From JAITMY01 sp031549685 (lineage in GTDB: Bacteria; Bacteroidota; Bacteroidia; Bacteroidales; UBA932), in contig JAVBPG010000016.1 in NCBI GenBank assembly GCA_031549685.1, positions 1 to 64,000 of the forward strand: a DNA stretch of 64,000 nt. The letters are read 5' to 3'. A program made the position numbers and the translations under genes. Shown piece by piece: positions 42,645-51,632 of this stretch; positions within the stretch are counted from its first letter, which is position 1, and every line of letters begins with the position of its first letter. The notes under the pieces were generated by a model. That model did not search any database. It saw nothing but the letters and a program-made list of their open reading frames with translations, and had not been told where the DNA came from.

Positions 42645-43382
42645 TTACTTGTCTAATCCCGGTCTGATGAAGTTTCTTGCGCAGGGAAATTGTTTTTCTA
42701 CCTCATTGCGGAGCTTCTGCAAGCAAATGAGGATTTGCAAAATAACCTCTTCGTCTTCTGTAAACTTTTGTAGTACTACGCTCCATGCGCCAACGCTGCG
42801 GTCAATGGCTATGAGTGCCACTTTCGCGCTACCTAGTGAGTCGTGGGCTTCGGATTTATCCTCGTTTTCGTCTTGTTGAGAAAGGCTTGCTCGAAACAAC
42901 TTTGGCTCAATGAACAAAAGATACCAGTGAATTATTTCAAAACAATTTTTTACTTCCGCATTTTGCATGCGCACCTCAAGTCCTACGGGTTCTTTTTTAT
43001 CCAGATGGTCAAGCCAGGGCTGTGCCAACTTAAAGTATTTGCGAGCGAGTAATACGCCCGCGCTTTTGCGTGCGGACTGATCGCGCTCCTCGAAGCCTTG
43101 CTTATCTTCTTTTGTAAACTCTATCTCGTCAAGATTAATGCCACGTTCCTTTGCTCCCTTTCCCAGCATGTCCTTTGTGGCTTCAAATATCATTGCCATA
43201 TTTTCCCAAAACTCCTCGGGGCTTTCATCTTTTTCATTGGGCGAGTGCAGTTGATAGTTGGTGCAGCGCGCAGTAAATACGCAACGTTCGCACCACCTAT
43301 CGCAGTAGTTGTATATCCCCGGAATCATATTGGGATTTTTGACAGTGACGTCAAGTTTGTGGCGGAATTCTTGTTTGTTCAT
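42645..43382 (-). CDS. Conserved-looking hypothetical protein with an N-terminal four-cysteine cluster
   Basis: A 245-residue soluble, mainly helical and acidic protein. The notable part is Cys 27, 31, 34 and 40 in YCDRWCERCVFTARC, a C-x3-C-x2-C-x5-C pattern that could bind zinc or an iron-sulphur cluster. The remainder has no motif I recognise. It starts four bases after the end of the winged-helix fragment at 43386 and is on the same strand as the restriction island, so it may be part of that transcript or an older resident at its edge. I cannot assign a function. Confidence 0.6.
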   Translation of the reverse strand: MNKQEFRHKLDVTVKNPNMIPGIYNYCDRWCERCVFTARCTNYQLHSPNEKDESPEEFWENMAMIFEATKDMLGKGAKERGINLDEIEFTKEDKQGFEERDQSARKSAGVLLARKYFKLAQPWLDHLDKKEPVGLEVRMQNAEVKNCFEIIHWYLLFIEPKLFRASLSQQDENEDKSEAHDSLGSAKVALIAIDRSVGAWSVVLQKFTEDEEVILQILICLQKLRNEVEKQFPCARNFIRPGLDK

Positions 43383-43385
43383 ATT

Positions 43386-43760
43386 TTACTTTCCGATACA
43401 TATTACCCACTTCCCTGCTTTAGTGGAACCTTCGTGCTTTATGATGCCTTCATTTGTCAATTGCCGCAAATGGTACCTTGTACTATCTTGACTACGCTTC
43501 AATAACTCAGACAATCTCAATACTGTTATTTGTGGGTCTGACTTAATGAATTTCAATATCTCTTCTTGGACGTTCTTTGGCTTTTCTTTGGCTTTTTCTT
43601 TGTTGTTTCTTTGGCGTTTCTTGGGTGTTTCTTGGGTGTTTTCAACACCAAACCCTGCTTCAAAGTATTTTTCTGAAACCTTTTCTTCTACCCTGAAAGC
43701 TGTAATCAAAGAAAAATCGAAAGAGGCTTCGAACCATTTTAGTACAGCAATTTTTCCAAT
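43386..43760 (-). pseudogene. C-terminal remnant of a winged-helix (AlbA_2/Schlafen-like ATPase) regulator
   Basis: An open frame of about 120 codons with no ATG at its 5' end. The readable product begins inside a known-looking domain (KWFEASFDFSLITAFRVEEK), has a Lys-rich linker (KKRQRNNKEKAKEKPK) and ends in a winged helix-turn-helix (VQEEILKFIKSDPQITVLRLSELLKRSQDSTRYHLRQLTNEGIIKHEG). Such tails close AlbA_2/Schlafen-type putative DNA-binding proteins. The 5' end overlaps the end of the YgjP-type gene, so the upstream part of the original gene is missing. A TTG start at about 43709 could still make a free wHTH protein of about 107 residues. Confidence 0.5.
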
Positions 43761-44446
43761 TTATTTTTCCAGCGTTCCCAATCCGGCATTTCTTTTGCTA
43801 AAAGCTCATAGAACGCTTTTGTATGATTACGATGTAAAAGATGACATAACTCATGCGTTATGACATACTCAATGCAGGGTTTGGGCGCTTTTATCAACTC
43901 TACGTTCAGAATGATTTTTCCCTTGGGTGTACAGCTTCCCCAGCGGTTTGACATCGACTGAATATAGATAGAAGAAGGTTCCACTTCGTGTTTTTTGAAT
44001 CGCTGTATGATTGGTTCCGCTATTTCGGAAAATTTAACTTTTGCCCGTTCCTTGTACCATTCCAGCATTAATGCCCCGGCTTTTGACTTTGGCATACATA
44101 CGATTTCAAAACAACGTCCCTTAAAACGTACGCTGTTTGGTTTTCCTTCCGTAATCCTTAACAGGTATTGCTTTCCCAAATACAAATGTGATTCACCGCT
44201 GATATACCGGCGTTCGGGCATCCTATTGCCGAATGATCTAAAGAAAGCTTGTTGCTTCAGAATCCATGAGGCACGTTTACTGACTTTCTCCTTAATAGCC
44301 TTTCTCGAGGCCTCTATCGGCGCTTTTACAATCACCAACCCATCGGGATAAACCGTTACTCCCAATGTTTTCCGATCAGCATACTGAATAATATAATGAA
44401 CAACGCTCGCTCCATATATAAGGCTGTCTATTATCATTTGAACCAC
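43739..44446 (-). CDS. YgjP-like M48-type zinc metalloprotease
   Basis: A 235-residue protein of the YgjP / WLM-SprT-like group (DUF45). The zinc site is HELCHLLHRNH (198-208), preceded by the conserved SNRWGSCTPKGKIILNVELIKAP. There is no signal peptide. The gene overlaps the 3' end of hsdR by 13 bases, so it is translationally coupled to the type I restriction operon. YgjP-like genes next to hsdR are frequently seen; the role is unknown, but proteolysis of the restriction complex is a reasonable guess (inference). Confidence 0.88.
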   Translation of the reverse strand: MVQMIIDSLIYGASVVHYIIQYADRKTLGVTVYPDGLVIVKAPIEASRKAIKEKVSKRASWILKQQAFFRSFGNRMPERRYISGESHLYLGKQYLLRITEGKPNSVRFKGRCFEIVCMPKSKAGALMLEWYKERAKVKFSEIAEPIIQRFKKHEVEPSSIYIQSMSNRWGSCTPKGKIILNVELIKAPKPCIEYVITHELCHLLHRNHTKAFYELLAKEMPDWERWKNKLEKLLY

Positions 44447-47400
44447 AATTTAGCGACATCCACCGAACGGTCGATAATTTGATCCATTTCGTCAAAAGTT
44501 AACGGCATATCATATTTCCGCTTTACCTCGTCAATCAGATAATCTTCGATTTCAATTTTTATTTTGCCAATCAAATTGGATTTGGCAGGCCAATCAACCA
44601 CAGCTTGTCCGTTATCGAGTACATACTTGCTGATAATAGAATCAATAGCTAACGCCGTACCCAAAGCTGTTTCTTTTGCCGGAAATTCTTTTTTTTCCAA
44701 AACCGGCTTGAACGTTTCCATACATAACCCGAAATAAGCTCTGGCGGTATTGTTATTGAAAATAGCGGCAGGAATATCGCTGTCTGTATGCGAAAGTACA
44801 GCCTCCATGTGTGCAGTAACCTGTTTCAGGTATTCGGCTTCGTCTATCCGGCCTTGTTCGTAGGCAGCAATAGTCTCCTTCAATAAATCCGAGAACTTTT
44901 TGTAGAAAGCCGGATCGGTATCCATATTTTCCGTTATATGTTTGGCTGTTCGGGACGCGATGGTATCAGCTTTCGCTGCCTTTCCTGTAATTTTCTCTAC
45001 CTCTTCGGCAAACTTTTCCTTATCAAAAATATCGACTAATGCTGTCAATATCTTTACTTCGCTACTTTCGATGTGAGTGTCTATCAGCTTTTGAATTTGC
45101 CCTTCGTACTTCCGGTAATCAATACTGTCGGAGTAACGCTCCTGTACAGCCGAACGCAGCTTCATAAACATCGTCAGATCATCTTTGTAGCGATCGATCA
45201 TTTGTTCCTCCGTTTCTTTATGGAAGCTGATGGAAGACAACGCGATTTTCAAGCATTTGGCAAAAGCGGCTAACTTTTCATAAAACTCCTGACGTTTATC
45301 CTCATAGCGAAGCAACTGGCTGTAGGCTTCCAAATCCCTTTTATTAGGAACATCTTGGAATAGCCCCCAAAGTTCGGAATGTTTCTGCGGCAGTTTTTTT
45401 ACTTCGTTGGAAATATCCGGTAGTACGGAGTCCATATCCAAATCATCCGAATCATATTCCGAATACAGCAGCAGCGCATCGTTCAAAGGTTTCAATACGC
45501 CATAATAATCAATGACAAATCCGTATTCCTTATCTTCGCAAACACGATTTACACGGGCAATGGCTTGCAGTAAGGTATGTCCTGTGAGCGATCGATCGAT
45601 GTACATCACGGTGTTGCGTGGTTCGTCGAAACCGGTCAATAACTTATCGACAACAATGATGATTTCGGGTTTTTCGCCGTTTTTATACCGGTTGATGAGA
45701 TTGGTCTCGTATTTTTTCGGGGTTCCATGTTCGTCCATCATCTTTTTCCAGAAAGCTTTTACTTCGCCTGAAGTCTCTCCGTAAGCCGTTTCTTCTCCTT
45801 CGCGGTCATCGGGCCCTGTTATCAATACTTCAGACGAAACAATTCCGATTTCATCTAAAAACTGCTTGTACTTGATGGCAACCCGTTTTTTAGGACAGAC
45901 CAATTGTCCCTTGAATTTCGTGCCTTGCCAGCTATCCCTGAAATGACAGGAAATATCCCACGCGATCGTATAAATACGTTGCTCCGCTTCGTTGAGCTGA
46001 TCGGCACGGCTGAACTTTTTCTTCATGTCCACCTTTTGGTATTCCGTCAAAGGTTCGCAAACCTGTTCGAAAAACTTGTCGATGGCATTTTCGTGCACCA
46101 ATTGCGGCACCACCCGCCCTTCGTACAAAAGTGGCACCACCGCTCCGTCTTTCACTGCCTGATCAACCGTGTAAACGGGCAGGATAATTCCCCCGAATTT
46201 ATTGGCCGTACTTTTTTCTTTTTTCATCAACGGCGTACCGGTCATGGCAATGAAGCAGGCGTTCGGCAGGGTTTTCTGCATCTGGATATTCATGTCGCCA
46301 TACTGGCTGCGATGCCCCTCGTCCACCAACACAAAAATATTCGGGTCGGTTAACGCTTGTTTGATGCCTTTCACCGCTTTCTCGAATTTATTAATTACAG
46401 TAGTAATAACCGCATCACTTTTACTTTCGAGTAGTTGAATTAATCGGGCTCCGGTAGTGGCGTTTTCTACATAAATACCGCATTTTTTGAAAGTACCTGT
46501 TATCTGCCGGTCTAAGTCAGTACGGTCGGTTACTAATATGATTTTCGGATTACGGATACTTTTATCCAATACGATGGCTTGTGCCAGCATAACCATGGTC
46601 AATGACTTGCCACTTCCCTGCGTATGCCATATCACACCGCCTTTTCGCCGTCCGCCTTCTAAAGGACGAATCCGTCCCATCACTTTTTTGATGGCGAAAT
46701 ATTGTTGGTAGCGGGCAATTTTCTTTATTCCGTCGTCATCGACCGTGAAGTTGAACACCAAATCCAACAATCTTTCTGGATGACATAAGCTACACAAATA
46801 ACGGTCTTGCTCGGTTGGATAAACCGGCTCTTGCTCCAATTGAACAAAATGTTCTCTCACATACCGGAAGCGCGAAGCGAACAGCCGGTCGCGCTGCATA
46901 TCCGTAAGCGGTGTATTGACTATTCTATAAATAGTTGCATTGTATTCATTCTCTTCTTCTTTGGTTGAAAACTGTTCTGTCCATTTCGCCCAGAATTTTG
47001 CCGGCGTAGCTGTGGTGGCATACGAAGCAGACTGATTGGCAACCGCCAACGTTAAAGCCGAATAAACATATAGTTGCCGGATACCGTCTTCCTGTTGGTT
47101 ACGAAGATGTTGAGAGATAGCCTGCTCTAACGAATCTTTAATATCCGGTCGTTTACATTCGATGATGCCTAACGGAATGCCGTTTACGAACAATACAATA
47201 TCGGGACGATACGTGTCGTTCATGCCCATACGGGCAACCGAAAATTCTTCGGTTACATAAAAAACGTTCCGTTCGGGATGCTTCCAGTCGATATAGTTCA
47301 GTGTAAAACTTTTTTTATCTCCGTCAATGCTTTGTTCGAGCGCTTTGCCTAACGTAAGCAAATTGTAAATATATTCACTGCCACTGATGTAACCTTCTTC

Positions 47401-47661
47401 CATAGGGATATTCCGCAAGGCTTCTATTCCGTTCTCAATGTTTTGTGAAGAAAAGTAAGCCATACGACTACTTGATACCTGAATGGAATTAATAGCTTCC
47501 AATTGTTTGCGTAGGATAGGTTCCAATATTACCTGATTGGTTCTACCCCCACGCAGTTCAAGCGCTTCCTCCGGTGAAAGGTAGGTATATCCGAGCTTTT
47601 GCAAAAGTTGCAAAGCAGGAATCTGGCTGATATGGTCTTCTTTAAAAGAGATGTTATCCAT
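44434..47661 (-). CDS. hsdR: Type I restriction enzyme, R subunit
   Basis: A 1,075-residue motor-nuclease. The N-terminal nuclease core is in RPDIVLFVNGIPLGIIECKRP (PD...ExK). It is followed by a superfamily 2 helicase: Walker A TQGSGKSLTM, Walker B LVDEGHRSQYG, motif III AMTGTPL, and motif VI LLQAIARVNR. The C-terminal helical part binds the methylase core. It cuts DNA lacking the modification set by HsdS, after ATP-driven translocation. Length and motifs are complete. It starts three bases after the HAD phosphatase gene and overlaps the protease gene. The region is clearly more AT-rich than the genes either side of the island. Confidence 0.96.
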   Translation of the reverse strand: MDNISFKEDHISQIPALQLLQKLGYTYLSPEEALELRGGRTNQVILEPILRKQLEAINSIQVSSSRMAYFSSQNIENGIEALRNIPMEEGYISGSEYIYNLLTLGKALEQSIDGDKKSFTLNYIDWKHPERNVFYVTEEFSVARMGMNDTYRPDIVLFVNGIPLGIIECKRPDIKDSLEQAISQHLRNQQEDGIRQLYVYSALTLAVANQSASYATTATPAKFWAKWTEQFSTKEEENEYNATIYRIVNTPLTDMQRDRLFASRFRYVREHFVQLEQEPVYPTEQDRYLCSLCHPERLLDLVFNFTVDDDGIKKIARYQQYFAIKKVMGRIRPLEGGRRKGGVIWHTQGSGKSLTMVMLAQAIVLDKSIRNPKIILVTDRTDLDRQITGTFKKCGIYVENATTGARLIQLLESKSDAVITTVINKFEKAVKGIKQALTDPNIFVLVDEGHRSQYGDMNIQMQKTLPNACFIAMTGTPLMKKEKSTANKFGGIILPVYTVDQAVKDGAVVPLLYEGRVVPQLVHENAIDKFFEQVCEPLTEYQKVDMKKKFSRADQLNEAEQRIYTIAWDISCHFRDSWQGTKFKGQLVCPKKRVAIKYKQFLDEIGIVSSEVLITGPDDREGEETAYGETSGEVKAFWKKMMDEHGTPKKYETNLINRYKNGEKPEIIIVVDKLLTGFDEPRNTVMYIDRSLTGHTLLQAIARVNRVCEDKEYGFVIDYYGVLKPLNDALLLYSEYDSDDLDMDSVLPDISNEVKKLPQKHSELWGLFQDVPNKRDLEAYSQLLRYEDKRQEFYEKLAAFAKCLKIALSSISFHKETEEQMIDRYKDDLTMFMKLRSAVQERYSDSIDYRKYEGQIQKLIDTHIESSEVKILTALVDIFDKEKFAEEVEKITGKAAKADTIASRTAKHITENMDTDPAFYKKFSDLLKETIAAYEQGRIDEAEYLKQVTAHMEAVLSHTDSDIPAAIFNNNTARAYFGLCMETFKPVLEKKEFPAKETALGTALAIDSIISKYVLDNGQAVVDWPAKSNLIGKIKIEIEDYLIDEVKRKYDMPLTFDEMDQIIDRSVDVAKLWFK

Positions 47662-47664
47662 AAC

Positions 47665-48528
47665 TTATTTAATTGCTTTTGTGCTATGAGACAACTTTAT
47701 TTTGTTAAGCTCATCATCCGACTTTATTTTATCGATAATGGCAGTTACCACTTTATACATCTCGCTATCCTTTGAGTAATCGGCTGCACAGACACAATTC
47801 ACACGCTGCTCGTTGATCAATTTTTCAGCGGTTGCTTTTTTCTTTGAATTTCGCGGTTGATAAACGGCAATGGAATTTCCTCCTTGTTGCTTCACCAATT
47901 TCATACATGGAATATCGGTTTCCCCATCTCCAAAATAGATCATGTGATCGAATGGAATGGGACGTTCATCTTCCGGTTTATAGTTGTTAACCTGTTTATT
48001 GTCTTTTATATTTTCAATTCCTTTATTGATCATAAACAGAAACTGTGTTTTTGCCGTAAAATCGACAGCTACAGCAGGCCATTCAGCGACACCATGCACA
48101 TCATACAGGAAAGATGAAGCATATATCTTTTTAAATTTGCGGGCAATAGAAGTCCCCTCAACCATTTCGGCAAGTCCCGACGAATTGATATAGTGTTCTA
48201 TTTTTACACCTTTCTCTTTTCCATATTGATTGATTAAATCGAACCACTCTTGTACACCTTTGAACAGCTCCACCTTAGCACCAAAAGATTGAAACGATTT
48301 TCTTGTCAACTGTACTTTTGCATGTTTTGCCTCATCAATCATTAGCTTCATGTAGCAAAGGATTTCACTGGCATCCTGTTCTTTGCTGACCTCAGAATTT
48401 TTCGTCCAGAATTCTGTGGCAGTCAATCCGGTTGCCTGAATAAATCCGAATTCCTGCATATTGCCGGAAGCTAAAGTCCCGTCAAAGTCGTAAATTAATG
48501 CAATGGTTGGCTGTGTAGCTTTTGCCAT
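47665..48528 (-). CDS. HAD-superfamily phosphatase in the restriction operon
   Basis: A 287-residue cytoplasmic hydrolase. The HAD motif I is YDFDGTLA, with Asp 14 and Asp 16 as nucleophile and acid/base. The later motif FGDGETDIPCMK is motif IV, and a Ser in HYINSSGLAEM and Lys in the KKKATAEKL region fit motifs II and III. The long cap domain (about 25-130) is helical. The substrate is unknown. The gene is three bases from hsdR, and HAD genes of this kind do occur next to type I systems, so a role in the system, for example nucleotide or DNA-end metabolism, is possible but unproven. Confidence 0.85.
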   Translation of the reverse strand: MAKATQPTIALIYDFDGTLASGNMQEFGFIQATGLTATEFWTKNSEVSKEQDASEILCYMKLMIDEAKHAKVQLTRKSFQSFGAKVELFKGVQEWFDLINQYGKEKGVKIEHYINSSGLAEMVEGTSIARKFKKIYASSFLYDVHGVAEWPAVAVDFTAKTQFLFMINKGIENIKDNKQVNNYKPEDERPIPFDHMIYFGDGETDIPCMKLVKQQGGNSIAVYQPRNSKKKATAEKLINEQRVNCVCAADYSKDSEMYKVVTAIIDKIKSDDELNKIKLSHSTKAIK

Positions 48529-48543
48529 GTTGTTATTTTTTGT

Positions 48544-48833
48544 GATTATCCCGAATTATACCCCTACATTTTACCCATGCGGTAAGCCAAGATACCAAAC
48601 GCCGGAGGCGTGACAACCTTGTAGCCAGGGGTGTAAGCCCCTGGTGGCTTGATGTAGCGTAGCGCGTGGCGCGCGGAGCACGTTTTTCCCCTGAAAAAAC
48701 ACCTGTGCACCGCGCGCAAAATGCAACCCTTGCCATTATTTCCAGGGGCTTCACCCCTGGCTACATGCTGGCAGCCCTACGGGCTGAATACTCATACCTA
48801 AGTAGCAGGGAAGGGGTATAATTCGGGAGAATC
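48544..48833. mobile_element. 290-base palindromic element with terminal inverted repeats, within the hsd cluster
   Basis: Ends at 48544-48565 and 48812-48833 are complementary with one mismatch over 22 bases (core CCCGAATTATACCCCT). Inside is a second inverted pair, GTAGCCAGGGGTG...GCCCCTGG at about 48621 and its near complement at about 48741-48763, plus short palindromes (CGCCGGAGGCG, AGCCCTACGGGCT). It encodes no transposase; a 73-codon frame is a by-product. It fills the whole gap between hsdS and the HAD gene and may end the upstream transcript. Target duplication is unclear because both flanks are T-rich. Confidence 0.65.
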
Positions 48834-48836
48834 ATA

Positions 48837-50015
48837 TTATTTTTTTATTTTCACTCTCTTTTTCCCGGTTAATAACTGCTGCATCAATCCTTTCTTCTGC
48901 TCTTTCAGCGTTGCCAGCTTTTGTTTGGCAAGGTTAATCTCATTATCGGCTGAGGATAGTATTTGAACAATAGCGTTTTGTTCTTCGATGGATGGTAGAG
49001 AAACTTTGATTGATGAAAATGATTCCCATCGCAATCCTCCTCGACGGTCTATTGATCCTTCCATTCTCGCGTTATATTGATAAATCAATCTGTGAGATTT
49101 TAAAATTGAATATATGAATGAGTCATTAACAGTATCATTGGTCTTAAATACTGTGTACATTGGGCTAATTAATGCCTCTTCAAATAAATTTTGATATCCA
49201 ATAGATCCTTCTTCAATATGGTTTGTTGCGTATGCAAAATATCCATTAGGGACTACTTTATATGTGCTAACATCTTCAGCAAACACCCTTCTACCAAAAT
49301 ATTCTAATGACGGCAGTAAGCCATTATATTTAGTACATGAAAGTACTGTCAGGTTTTTATTCCCTTTATTTTTTATGCTATATTCCTTTGCAATTTCCTT
49401 GATCTTTATTTTTTTCCATCCTCCTACAAACCCCTTCAACCGCTTCTTGCCTGTAAGCAATTGCTGCATCAGTCCGCGTTTACGGGTTTCGAGCTGGGCA
49501 ATGAGTTGGGTTTGTTTTTCAATAGCTTCGTCCCAAACAGAAAGTATTTCGGCAATTTTTTGTTGTTCGGGGAGAGGGGGAATGCATATCAATTGCTTAT
49601 GAATATCATTTCTATTCAATGTAGGAACTCCAGAGCCAGATGAAAATCTTATAAAGTCATAAAAATCAATAAAATAATATATATACTTAGGCAGATTTGA
49701 TTTGAAATCAGTTACCCAAAGCGATGTATTGTGAGGCCAATAATCTTCTGTAATATACGTAACTTTTCCTATTGTTCCAGAACGTCCCGTAACGATACCA
49801 GGTGCTTTTGCTTTTGCTTCATTGTGATATTTCAATATTCCATTTGAAAAAACTACTGGAATATTTCCCTGTACAATTTTCTCGATTGGTAAATCAAATC
49901 CTCTTTGTAATGGTGCAAAATCTTCAAACTTCTTCACCTCCCATTCCTCCGGAATAATTCCCAGTGGACTGTCTTTGTATCCTTGCGGTATATTATTTGT
50001 TTGTTTCATCATCAT
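48837..50015 (-). CDS. hsdS: Type I restriction enzyme, S (specificity) subunit
   Basis: A 392-residue protein with two target recognition domains (about 18-150 and 205-355). Each is followed by a conserved helical spacer ending in the same words: (R/K)GLMQQLLTGKKR at about 185-196 and 373-385. PLPEQQKIAEIL and SIEEQNAIVQILSSADNEI mark the two spacer starts. This is a complete, two-TRD HsdS that sets the bipartite DNA sequence for both methylation and restriction. Its start overlaps the metallophosphoesterase stop by four bases. Confidence 0.94.
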   Translation of the reverse strand: MMMKQTNNIPQGYKDSPLGIIPEEWEVKKFEDFAPLQRGFDLPIEKIVQGNIPVVFSNGILKYHNEAKAKAPGIVTGRSGTIGKVTYITEDYWPHNTSLWVTDFKSNLPKYIYYFIDFYDFIRFSSGSGVPTLNRNDIHKQLICIPPLPEQQKIAEILSVWDEAIEKQTQLIAQLETRKRGLMQQLLTGKKRLKGFVGGWKKIKIKEIAKEYSIKNKGNKNLTVLSCTKYNGLLPSLEYFGRRVFAEDVSTYKVVPNGYFAYATNHIEEGSIGYQNLFEEALISPMYTVFKTNDTVNDSFIYSILKSHRLIYQYNARMEGSIDRRGGLRWESFSSIKVSLPSIEEQNAIVQILSSADNEINLAKQKLATLKEQKKGLMQQLLTGKKRVKIKK

Positions 50016-50785
50016 TTACAATTTCTAAAAGCCACATATTCATTTAATTCGGCGCAATCGCACAATCTGAAATTGATTCCATAGTGCTGTTCCAGTTTAT
50101 GCTCATGAAAATGGCCATAATACCAATCTGTCAAATTCTTTTGTCCTCCCCTTAATTTTTCAAAGATTTTATCCATTGTTGTTCGTTCATTGTCAACAAT
50201 CCGGCTTAATTCTTCATCTAATTTCAACCATTCCCCAATATTCCCTTTTGTAGTCGGGTAGGCAAAAGACGGACAGGTATGCGTGGCTACAATTTGAATA
50301 TTGTCTGGGTATAAGCGGTTTATTTCATTCAATTTTTCTTCGTCAAAATACGGTAATTCCGCATCACCCCAATAGGTCTTTTTCCAACCCCGTTGTTCTT
50401 CTTCGATTCGATAAGAACGGTCAATGGAAGTAGCACCTCCAATGCATACGATATTGGTTTGATCTACCGAAACAACACTGTAATCCGGTAGAAGATAAAT
50501 GTGTTTATATTCTTTAAATGATCCGTTGAAAAAGTCCGGGTCGTCGTGGTTGCCCCGAAACATAAGCAAATAGTTGTTTTTCTTTGAGAGTTTAAGACTT
50601 AACTTCTGAAACAAAGTAAAATAATATTCATCCTTATAAAAACCCATGCCGATATCGCCGCAAACAATCAGTACCGTATCGGTTAATTGATTGAGCTTGT
50701 AGACAATTGGTTCGAACTCTCCGTGGATGTCGCCCGAGAAAAACAATGCTTGTATATTTTCGAAACGGATGTGGTTGATCATCAT
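50012..50785 (-). CDS. Metallophosphoesterase in the restriction operon
   Basis: A 257-residue cytoplasmic enzyme with the full calcineurin-like set: GDIHG (18-22), CGDIGMG (42-48), GNHDD (78-82), the His in ATHTCPS and GHFHEH near the end. The metal site is therefore intact. The start overlaps the dinD stop and its stop overlaps the hsdS start, each by four bases, so it is made in step with them. The substrate (protein, nucleotide or nucleic acid phosphoester) is unknown. Its coupling between dinD and hsdS suggests a functional part in the restriction system. Confidence 0.9.
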   Translation of the reverse strand: MMINHIRFENIQALFFSGDIHGEFEPIVYKLNQLTDTVLIVCGDIGMGFYKDEYYFTLFQKLSLKLSKKNNYLLMFRGNHDDPDFFNGSFKEYKHIYLLPDYSVVSVDQTNIVCIGGATSIDRSYRIEEEQRGWKKTYWGDAELPYFDEEKLNEINRLYPDNIQIVATHTCPSFAYPTTKGNIGEWLKLDEELSRIVDNERTTMDKIFEKLRGGQKNLTDWYYGHFHEHKLEQHYGINFRLCDCAELNEYVAFRNCK

Positions 50786-51621
50786 TCCTTTTTCTTATTT
50801 GGTCTTCCGGTCAATTTCTTTTCCTCGCTTTTTAATCGCCGCTCTACTTTTTTGACATCTTCGGCAACAGGTAAATTTTCAGGTTTCAAACCCCTTTCAA
50901 TCATGATTTTTCGCACGCCAAGATTATTGTCAACATGCTCCCTTTCTATAGCCGATTGTCCCGATAAGTTTTTTATCTGTACATTTTCGGCCGTCATGGC
51001 GGCTGCAAAGTCCTTGGCTTTAATGCTTACCGTAGGAAGGAAATCGGCCAACGGCCTACCGTCCGGCACACCCATTTTTCGTTTCAATAAAGCTGTAGTA
51101 AGTCCAAACAATGCCTGGTCGCCTTTTGATCGGATAATACCGAAGCCTTTATCGTCCACTCCTCTTTCGTAAAGAATGCCGGATAATTTATTCTCTGTTT
51201 CTTGTAACTTTGCACGCGCTTTTACCCGTTCTGCTTCCAAGAGTCGTTGTTCAATAATCTCCGCTCTGCGGGTTTGCACGGCAAAATAGTTTTGAGCAAA
51301 GGCAATTTCGGGCTTGCGACTATCTCCGTTTTGAGCAATCAGGTAACAGGCGTAACGAGTAAGCAATATATCATCAATTTCTTTTTCAGCTCCTTTGGGC
51401 ATAGCGATCGTTTTCCTGACGTCAGGAAAATGATCAGCCATATTTCCACCCACATTTATGCAGGATTCTTTTGCTTTTTCAATTACTTTGGAAAAATTTT
51501 CCCACTTAGAATATCCCAAAAGAAATTGTAACTCGCGAGCGCTCCAACATTCAATTCCTTCGTATTCGGCAGCCGCGGCTTCAAAACGACTAAATAAGTC
51601 TAAAATTTCTGCTGATTTCAT
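50782..51621 (-). CDS. dinD: DNA-damage-inducible protein D
   Basis: A 279-residue protein. Residues 8-110 form a BRO-N-like domain (ECWSARELQFLLGYSKWENFSKVIEKAKESC), and the rest matches DinD, with YACYLIAQNGDSRKPEIAFAQNYFAVQTRRAEIIEQRL, ERGVDDKGFGIIRSKGDQALFGL and a Lys-rich tail. In E. coli DinD is SOS-induced and inhibits RecA filament pairing. Here it is coupled to hsdM and hsdS and could protect the chromosome or regulate repair when restriction cuts self DNA (inference). Confidence 0.93.
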   Translation of the reverse strand: MKSAEILDLFSRFEAAAAEYEGIECWSARELQFLLGYSKWENFSKVIEKAKESCINVGGNMADHFPDVRKTIAMPKGAEKEIDDILLTRYACYLIAQNGDSRKPEIAFAQNYFAVQTRRAEIIEQRLLEAERVKARAKLQETENKLSGILYERGVDDKGFGIIRSKGDQALFGLTTALLKRKMGVPDGRPLADFLPTVSIKAKDFAAAMTAENVQIKNLSGQSAIEREHVDNNLGVRKIMIERGLKPENLPVAEDVKKVERRLKSEEKKLTGRPNKKKE

Positions 51622-51632
51622 AGTTTTGCTTT

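Noticed and set aside
48533..48754. Open frame of 73 codons between hsdS and the HAD gene
   Set aside because: It lies within the palindromic element and is explained by it.
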